Shown here: positions 40,785-45,523 of the stretch, in pieces
Layout: every line of letters starts with the position of its first letter
Position numbering within the stretch: the stretch's first letter is position 1
Origin: Nitrospina sp.
Lineage (GTDB): Bacteria > Nitrospinota > Nitrospinia > Nitrospinales > Nitrospinaceae
NCBI GenBank assembly: GCA_020430445.1
Contig: JAGQJZ010000004.1
Coordinates: 1 to 45,523 of the forward strand
Length of the DNA stretch: 45,523 nt
Direction: 5' to 3'
Notes under the pieces: generated by a model
Seen by the model: only the letters and a program-made list of their open reading frames with translations
Databases searched by the model: none
What the model was told of the DNA's origin: nothing
Position numbers and translations under genes: made by a program

Positions 40785-41789
40785 TCAAAAAGCCAGGTTG
40801 GAACTGGCGTCCAGAGTCAGGACATCCGAGGAAACGGAATGGTTGCGGTATTTGTTGTACGCGGCGGCGGCGATCATGGCGGCATTGTCCGTGCAGAAAA
40901 CGGGCCTCGGAATGAAGCATTCATAACCGCGTTCCTCCGACTCCGCCTGCAGCCGTTGCCTCAACCGGCCGTTGGCCGCCACGCCGCCGGTTAAAACCAG
41001 CCGCTTCAAGTTTTCCCGCTCTGCGGCCTGGAACAGTTTGGCGACGAGGACATCGACCGCCGCTTCCTGAAAAGAGGCCGCGACATCCGCAGTGGACGGG
41101 GTTCGCGCCTCGGCTTCGTATTTTTCAAGCAGCCGCCGCACCGCGCTTTTCAAGCCGCTGAAACTGAAATCCAGGTTGCCGTTTTCCATCATGCTCCGGG
41201 GAAAATCAAACGCGGCGGCATTGCCCTCGCGCCCGGCGCGTTCAATCAGGGGACCGCCCGGGTACCCGAGGCCCAGCATCTTGGCGACCTTGTCGAAGGA
41301 TTCCCCCGCCGCATCATCGCGCGTCCGCCCGATCACCTTGTAATCACCGACAGCGTCCGCCCGGACCAGGTCGGTGTGGCCACCGGAAACGATGAGCGCG
41401 AGAAAAGGAAACGCCACCGGTTCCTGCAGCATGATGGCGAGCAGATGGCCTTCGAGGTGGTTGATCCCCACGACCGGGAGGTTGCAGGCGTAGCCCAGGG
41501 CTTTGGCCGTGTTCACCCCGACGAGCAGGGACACAACAAGGCCGGGACCGTTTGTGACGCCGATCAGGTCAATGTCCTCAAGGGTGACGTCCGCCTGCCG
41601 CAGGGCCTCCTCAATGACCAGGTGAACGGTTTCGACATGCCGCCGCCCGGCCAGTTCCGGCACAATGCCCCCGTACTTTCCGTGGACTTCGTGCTGAGAC
41701 CAAATCACATTGGAAAGGAGCCGGTCGCCGTTTTCGAGAACGGCGGCGGCGGTTTCATCGCACGAGGTTTCGATACCCAGGACACGCAT
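40785..41789 (-). CDS. tsaD: tRNA N6-adenosine threonylcarbamoyltransferase
   Basis: 334 residues. The ASKHA ATPase fold begins with VLGIETSCDETAAAVL. The metal site is in GGIVPELAGRRHVETVH (the two His of HxxxH), and the binding motifs ITNGPGLVVSL-like GVTNGPGLVVSLLVG, NHLEGHLLAIM, SGGHTDL and LVLTGGVAANGRLR follow. With TsaB, TsaC and TsaE it makes t6A at position 37 of ANN-decoding tRNAs. It is preceded by a terminator (41791-41828) belonging to the upstream ctpA gene, so it probably has its own promoter or depends on read-through. Confidence 0.96.
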   Translation of the reverse strand: MRVLGIETSCDETAAAVLENGDRLLSNVIWSQHEVHGKYGGIVPELAGRRHVETVHLVIEEALRQADVTLEDIDLIGVTNGPGLVVSLLVGVNTAKALGYACNLPVVGINHLEGHLLAIMLQEPVAFPFLALIVSGGHTDLVRADAVGDYKVIGRTRDDAAGESFDKVAKMLGLGYPGGPLIERAGREGNAAAFDFPRSMMENGNLDFSFSGLKSAVRRLLEKYEAEARTPSTADVAASFQEAAVDVLVAKLFQAAERENLKRLVLTGGVAANGRLRQRLQAESEERGYECFIPRPVFCTDNAAMIAAAAYNKYRNHSVSSDVLTLDASSNLAF

Positions 41790-41790
41790 A

Positions 41791-41828
41791 AATAAAGAAG
41801 GCCGGAGGCTTCAGACACCTCCGGCCTT
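41791..41828 (-). terminator. Intrinsic terminator between ctpA and tsaD
   Basis: A perfect 11-pair stem, AAGGCCGGAGG (41798-41808) and CCTCCGGCCTT (41818-41828), around a 9-base loop. On the minus strand it is followed by CTTTATTTAT. It lies 22 bases after the ctpA stop. The hairpin is immediately upstream of the tsaD start codon, so it could also act as a leader structure for tsaD. Confidence 0.88.
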
Positions 41829-41849
41829 GAAACAATCCAGATTTAAAAT

Positions 41850-43316
41850 TCAGTTTGAAGTTTCGATGGAGCTGGTCTTGAACACCTTGTTCATCACCGA
41901 CCAACCGGAAAGCAGGGAAATGGCCTCTCGCAATTGCGGGTCATTTTCCAGTTCCTCCTCGATCTCGGCGAGGCGCTGCGCTTCCTTTTCGTCCATTTTC
42001 TTTTCATCTTCATCCGTTTCCACCACTTCGCCGCCGGAACTCTTTCCCTTGAGGTGCTTTTTCAGATCCTTTTCCCGAAGAAATTTGCGGACGCGTTCTT
42101 TTTCCCTTTCCGCTTTGCTCAGTTCCTTGTCTTCTTCATCCTCACCCGGTTTTTTAAGCGGCATCTCCACGATAATATCCGGGGTGATCCCTTCGGACTG
42201 AATCACCCGTCCACTCGGGGTGTAGTAGCGCGCCGTGGTGAGGCGCAATGCCGAGCCGTCGCTGAGCGGTATGATGGTCTGCACGGAACCCTTGCCAAAC
42301 GTCTGCGTGCCCACGATGACGGCCCGGTTCAGGTCCTGAAGAGCCCCGGCCACGATTTCCGAAGCGCTGGCGCTGCCGCCGTTGACCAAAATGATCATCG
42401 GGTAATCCACCCGGCTGCCCCGGCTCTGGGTGGTGAACCGCATGTTCTGGTCCTCGGTCTTCCCCTGTGTGTAAACGATCAGGTTTTCCGCAGGAAGGAA
42501 GCGGTCCGCCACTTCAACCGCCTGGTTGAGAAGGCCGCCGGGGTTGTTGCGCAGATCGAGAATGAGCTTCTCCATGTTTGTCTTCTTGAGTTCTTCAATC
42601 GCGTTGTCGAGGTCCAGGCTGGTGGTTTTGCTGAAACTGCGGATTTTCACGTACCCGATATTGTTCTGGTAATCCTTGAACTTAACGCTTTTAACCTGAA
42701 TGACATCGCGGGTGATACTCACTTCGAAAGGCTTGTCGACACCCTCCCGCAGGACGGTGATGGTGACGGCGGATCCCCGTTCGCCGCGCAGCAGATTGAC
42801 CGCGTCGGTCAGGTTCATCTCCAGCGTCGACTCATCCTCGATTTTGATGATCTTGTCGTTGGCCTGCATTCCGGCCCGGTCCGCCGGGGTGTCTTCGATC
42901 GGAGCGACCACGGTGAGAATCCCGTCGCGGATGCTGATCTCGATGCCGAGTCCGCCGAATTTACCGGACGTCTCAACCTGCATCTGCTTGAAGGATTCCG
43001 GAGGCAGGTAAGAGGTGTGCGGGTCGAGAACCTTGAGGAGTCCCTTGATGGCGCCGTCGATCAGCTCATCGGAGTCAACGTCTTCGACATAATTGGCTTC
43101 CAGCAGGGAAAGTATTTCTGAAAAAACGCGGAGTTTGTCAAACGTATTGACCTGGGGTTTTTCCTCGGACGTATCCTGTTTGGCCCATACCGGGCTCTGC
43201 AAACCGAGTACAAGAAAAGAAATCACCAGTACCTGGGTTCCGCCGGATAGAATACGCAGAAGTCTTGACCTGAAAGAGACGAAGGGATTCAACGTTTTAC
43301 TCCGCAAAAAGTTCAT
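41850..43316 (-). CDS. ctpA: Carboxy-terminal processing protease (S41)
   Basis: 488 residues. The signal segment is at about 25-45, giving periplasmic location. A PDZ domain lies at about 105-190 (GIEISIRDGILTVVAPIEDTPADRAG in part: GGLGIEISIRDG). The S41 core follows with LRNNPGGLLNQAV, the catalytic Ser in VNGGSASASEIVAGAL and the catalytic Lys in GTQTFGKGSVQTII. The C-terminus adds about 90 highly charged residues (EDEEDKELSKAEREKERVR), longer than in many members. It lies directly behind envC in the ftsE-ftsX-envC-ctpA order, as in many Gram-negatives. Confidence 0.93.
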   Translation of the reverse strand: MNFLRSKTLNPFVSFRSRLLRILSGGTQVLVISFLVLGLQSPVWAKQDTSEEKPQVNTFDKLRVFSEILSLLEANYVEDVDSDELIDGAIKGLLKVLDPHTSYLPPESFKQMQVETSGKFGGLGIEISIRDGILTVVAPIEDTPADRAGMQANDKIIKIEDESTLEMNLTDAVNLLRGERGSAVTITVLREGVDKPFEVSITRDVIQVKSVKFKDYQNNIGYVKIRSFSKTTSLDLDNAIEELKKTNMEKLILDLRNNPGGLLNQAVEVADRFLPAENLIVYTQGKTEDQNMRFTTQSRGSRVDYPMIILVNGGSASASEIVAGALQDLNRAVIVGTQTFGKGSVQTIIPLSDGSALRLTTARYYTPSGRVIQSEGITPDIIVEMPLKKPGEDEEDKELSKAEREKERVRKFLREKDLKKHLKGKSSGGEVVETDEDEKKMDEKEAQRLAEIEEELENDPQLREAISLLSGWSVMNKVFKTSSIETSN

Positions 43317-43368
43317 AATTTTATAAAGTATAACCTAAATCTCCGGGCTCTCCTACCCGGAATTGGGC

Positions 43369-44553
43369 TCACTTCCCGGCCATCTTGAACCAGCCGGTGG
43401 GCTCGATCGGCTTCCCCTGGTGCCGCATTTCGAGATACAGCGTGGGCCCCACCAGGGAACCGGTATCCCCCGAGGTGCCGAGAATTCCCCCCTCGGCAAC
43501 GATCTCCCCGGTGTTGACATTGATCTTGTCCAGGTGCCCGTAAAGGGAATGGTATTTGTCGCCATGGCCCAGGATCACCAGATTCCCATACCCTTCAAGC
43601 GGACCGGTGAACAGGACCTTGCCGTCAAACACGGCGCGGACAGGCGTTCCGGCGGGAATTTTAAGGTCGACTCCATTGTTGACGATATAAGTGCCGTATT
43701 TTTTGTCCTTGTGCCGGCCGAACTTGTTGACCAGAACCCCCGGCACGGGAAGTCGCAGGCGGCCTTTCTTGTCGACAATACTGAGCCCCTTCCCCAGGAC
43801 CAGCTTTTCCTGCAGGCGCGCGATCAGGGAGTTCAAATCCTCGCTGGACTGCATGAGCTCCTTGCGGGCCTGCAGGGCGTAATGTTTTTCCCCCGAAACC
43901 TTTTTGAGGAATGCGGACTTGCCGGATTTTTCCTTTTCCAGTTCCTCTTTTTTAGAAAGCGCCGCCTTTTCCAGGGTGAGCAGATTGGTTTTGACATTCG
44001 TCAGGGTCTGTTTTTCCGTCTTGAGTTGCTGCAGTTTCGATTCGTAGGAGCGAAACACCGCCGTGTCGTAGGCCATGACGGAATCCAGGTATTTCAGCCG
44101 CTGCAGCGCTTCTCCCAGCCCATTCGCGGAGAACAGAATCCGTACCGGAACCAGCCCGCCCTCCTTGTACAGGGCGCGCAACCGGGACCCGAGCACGTGT
44201 TGCTGACGCTTGATCTGCCCTTCCATTTCGGTGATTTTTTGCTCCAGCGTCCCCATCTGCTTTTTATTGATCTGGATGTTCCACTGGTAGATACGCAACT
44301 CCCGTTCCCGCAACTTCAGCCGGTCTCCCAAGCGTTCCAGTGTCTTCAACAGGGAGGTTTCCTTTTTACCAATAGCCGAAAGCTGCTGCTCGCGCCGGTC
44401 GATCTTTTCCTTGAGTTTCTCGAGCTGATTTTTCTCGTCTTCCAGGAGTTTGTTGATCTCCTGCACGGTTTCCGTCTTGGCCGCCTGGGCACCGCTTCCG
44501 GCACAGGAAAACAGAAGAATAGCGGCAAGTAGAATGCGCCCGGCAGGTTTCAT
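43369..44553 (-). CDS. envC: EnvC-like amidase activator with a degenerate LytM domain
   Basis: 394 residues. Signal peptide at 1-24, then about 210 residues of coiled coil (residues 28-235) as in EnvC, which binds the periplasmic loop of FtsX. The C-terminal LytM/M23 domain has the fold (GTYIVNNGVDLKIPAGTPV, GYGNLVILGHGDKYHSLYGHL) but has lost zinc ligands: the first His of HxxxD is Asn (NNGVD), and the final HxH is TLY (GPTLYLEMR). E. coli EnvC has the same loss and activates amidases without cutting. So this is an activator, not an M23 hydrolase. Its ATG overlaps the stop of ftsX. Confidence 0.92.
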   Translation of the reverse strand: MKPAGRILLAAILLFSCAGSGAQAAKTETVQEINKLLEDEKNQLEKLKEKIDRREQQLSAIGKKETSLLKTLERLGDRLKLRERELRIYQWNIQINKKQMGTLEQKITEMEGQIKRQQHVLGSRLRALYKEGGLVPVRILFSANGLGEALQRLKYLDSVMAYDTAVFRSYESKLQQLKTEKQTLTNVKTNLLTLEKAALSKKEELEKEKSGKSAFLKKVSGEKHYALQARKELMQSSEDLNSLIARLQEKLVLGKGLSIVDKKGRLRLPVPGVLVNKFGRHKDKKYGTYIVNNGVDLKIPAGTPVRAVFDGKVLFTGPLEGYGNLVILGHGDKYHSLYGHLDKINVNTGEIVAEGGILGTSGDTGSLVGPTLYLEMRHQGKPIEPTGWFKMAGK

Positions 44554-45446
44554 TTTTTATAGGATTTCAGGAACTGGTTCACGGACAGGGAACTGCCGAG
44601 CCAGCCCACAAGCACGCTGGCTGCCACAATCAGGGCGAGGTACAGGCCTGAGATGAAATGGAACTCCAGCCCGGCGCCCCGCGCCGCAACCCCTTCCTTG
44701 AACTGGTACTGGAAATAAAAGTGCAGCAGCTTCAACAGACCAATGGAGATCACCGCTCCCAGGGCGCCGTGAAAAACACCCTCAATGAAAAACGGCATTT
44801 TGATAAAGCGGGGTTTGGCCCCGATGAGGAGCATGAGCTCTATTTCATCGCGCCGGGAATAAACCGACAGCTTGATCGTGTTGGAAACGATCAGCAAAAC
44901 CCCGATGGCCAGGATACCGCCCAGGGCGAATAAAAAGATGCGCAGGAAAATGAGAAACGTTTCGAACCCGGAAATCCATTGCTCTCCATAGTCGACGGAT
45001 TCCACGCCCGCCACGCCATTCAACGCCAGCGCGGCATCCCGGATGTAATCGATCCGTTCCGGGCCTTCGACGAAATGCACGCTGTAGGAAGCCGGCAGGG
45101 GATTGAACTCCAGTTCCTGCAGTAATCCGGATTGTTCGGAAAACAGGTGCTGGAAGTTGGCCCAGGCCTCGTCGCGGGAAATGAAGGCGATGCTCTCAAC
45201 CCCTGCCCTGCCGTTGAGAACCGTTTCAATCTTTGCTTTTTGTTCGGCGTTGATATCGTCCTTGAGGTACACCATCAACTGAACTTCCCGGTTCCAGTCG
45301 GAAAGAAAGGAATTCAGATTGAGATAGATAAAAAGAAAGATTCCGGGAAAGGACAGGGCCACGGCAATGGAGCCGATCGACGCCAGGCACACCTGCCGGT
45401 TGGAGCGGATATTGGCCATGGCGTAATGGAGTGCATTTCGGAACAT
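44550..45446 (-). CDS. ftsX: Cell division ABC transporter membrane subunit FtsX
   Basis: 298 residues with the FtsX layout. A first membrane segment at about 22-45, a large periplasmic domain (about 50-165), and three more segments at about 172-195, 220-240 and 265-290. The conserved periplasmic helix pair is visible around DEAWANFQHLFSEQSGLLQEL and the SYSVHF strand. With FtsE it couples ATP hydrolysis in the divisome to amidase activation by EnvC. It starts 2 bases after the ftsE stop and ends overlapping envC by ATGA. Confidence 0.93.
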   Translation of the reverse strand: MFRNALHYAMANIRSNRQVCLASIGSIAVALSFPGIFLFIYLNLNSFLSDWNREVQLMVYLKDDINAEQKAKIETVLNGRAGVESIAFISRDEAWANFQHLFSEQSGLLQELEFNPLPASYSVHFVEGPERIDYIRDAALALNGVAGVESVDYGEQWISGFETFLIFLRIFLFALGGILAIGVLLIVSNTIKLSVYSRRDEIELMLLIGAKPRFIKMPFFIEGVFHGALGAVISIGLLKLLHFYFQYQFKEGVAARGAGLEFHFISGLYLALIVAASVLVGWLGSSLSVNQFLKSYKK

Positions 45447-45448
45447 GA

Positions 45449-45523
45449 TCAGCCCGCGTACTGGGTTTCCATGATGCGTCCCTGGTTCAGGGTGACAATC
45501 GGATGGTCGCTCTGGCGCAGCAG
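45449..45523 (-). CDS. ftsE: C-terminal end of ftsE (partial)
   Basis: Only 24 codons and a stop are in the window, the rest lies beyond the right edge. The translation LLRQSDHPIVTLNQGRIMET is the kind of C-terminal tail expected of an FtsE-type ABC ATPase (the H-loop strand lies further upstream, then V-x-L-x-x-GR(I/V)). The stop is 2 bases before ftsX. The assignment rests on position and the short motif. Confidence 0.75.
   Translation of the reverse strand: MLRQSDHPIVTLNQGRIMETQYAG

Noticed and set aside
41934..43121. 395-residue plus-strand frame opposite ctpA
   Set aside because: Antisense shadow of the S41 protease; no motif and no ribosome binding site.

Overview
This window looks like ordinary chromosomal DNA from a moderately GC-rich, Gram-negative bacterium with a full outer envelope. 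It carries Tat export (TatA, TatC), FtsE/FtsX with a degenerate EnvC, a BepA-like M48 protease and a YfgM-like protein, the C5 haem route with a HemX/CcsA-like protein, a UbiE/MenG quinone methyltransferase and an aconitase of the mitochondrial type. There are no phage genes, transposases, CRISPR arrays or rRNA genes. Gene order (rpiB-glyA-nrdR; ccsA/hemX-hemA-hemC; ftsE-ftsX-envC-ctpA), tandem DUF507 proteins, repeat-rich small proteins and the aconitase would fit a deep-branching proteobacterium-like lineage. My best guess is a marine Nitrospinota (Nitrospina-like) nitrite oxidiser, but no marker gene here proves it.

Layout. 1-4.2 kb: edge of an unknown gene, DJ-1/PfpI protein, ubiE, HtrA-type protease, CopZ-like chaperone, pirin. 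4.2-5.9 kb: a 400-base gap with a strong hairpin and a possible sigma-28 promoter, then a small unknown gene coupled to a FlgM-like anti-sigma factor, then a leucine-rich-repeat (LRR) protein. 5.9-7.5 kb: tatA and the RNA ligase gene rtcB, convergent. 7.6-9.9 kb: a four-gene operon of two DUF1538 membrane proteins, a PII-like protein and a CBS-domain protein. This is the best candidate for a little-described system. 9.9-16 kb: a pilin-like membrane protein, a DUF1566 protein, nadC with an IscU-like partner, a DUF2157/DUF4824-like membrane pair, and a Glu/Leu-type dehydrogenase.

16-21.5 kb (minus strand): ccsA/hemX-hemA-hemC and rpiB-glyA-nrdR. The regions upstream of both carry related AAACC..GGTTT inverted repeats. 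21.6-31.2 kb: pentapeptide-repeat protein, tatC, a tRNA-Gly(CCC)/tandem-DUF507 cluster, a second DJ-1 superfamily protein, larC, a BFD-type [2Fe-2S] protein with an unknown partner, tRNA-Met and a large metallo-beta-lactamase-fold protein. 31.2-37.9 kb: a second LRR protein with a very acidic tail, an alpha/beta hydrolase, aconitase with a clear terminator, and a YfgM-like/M48/SH3 envelope operon. 38-45.5 kb: gpsA-larB, then on the minus strand ftsE(partial)-ftsX-envC-ctpA, a terminator, tsaD and an NAD-dependent epimerase.

How the genes work together: several groups serve the envelope (Tat export, the division-coupled FtsEX-EnvC module, M48/YfgM/HtrA/CtpA quality control). Others serve tetrapyrrole, quinone and NAD cofactor supply. 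LarB and LarC, 11 kb apart, imply nickel-pincer cofactor synthesis. Gene starts were moved from the longest open frame wherever a ribosome binding site or family alignment favoured another codon; these cases are stated in each entry.
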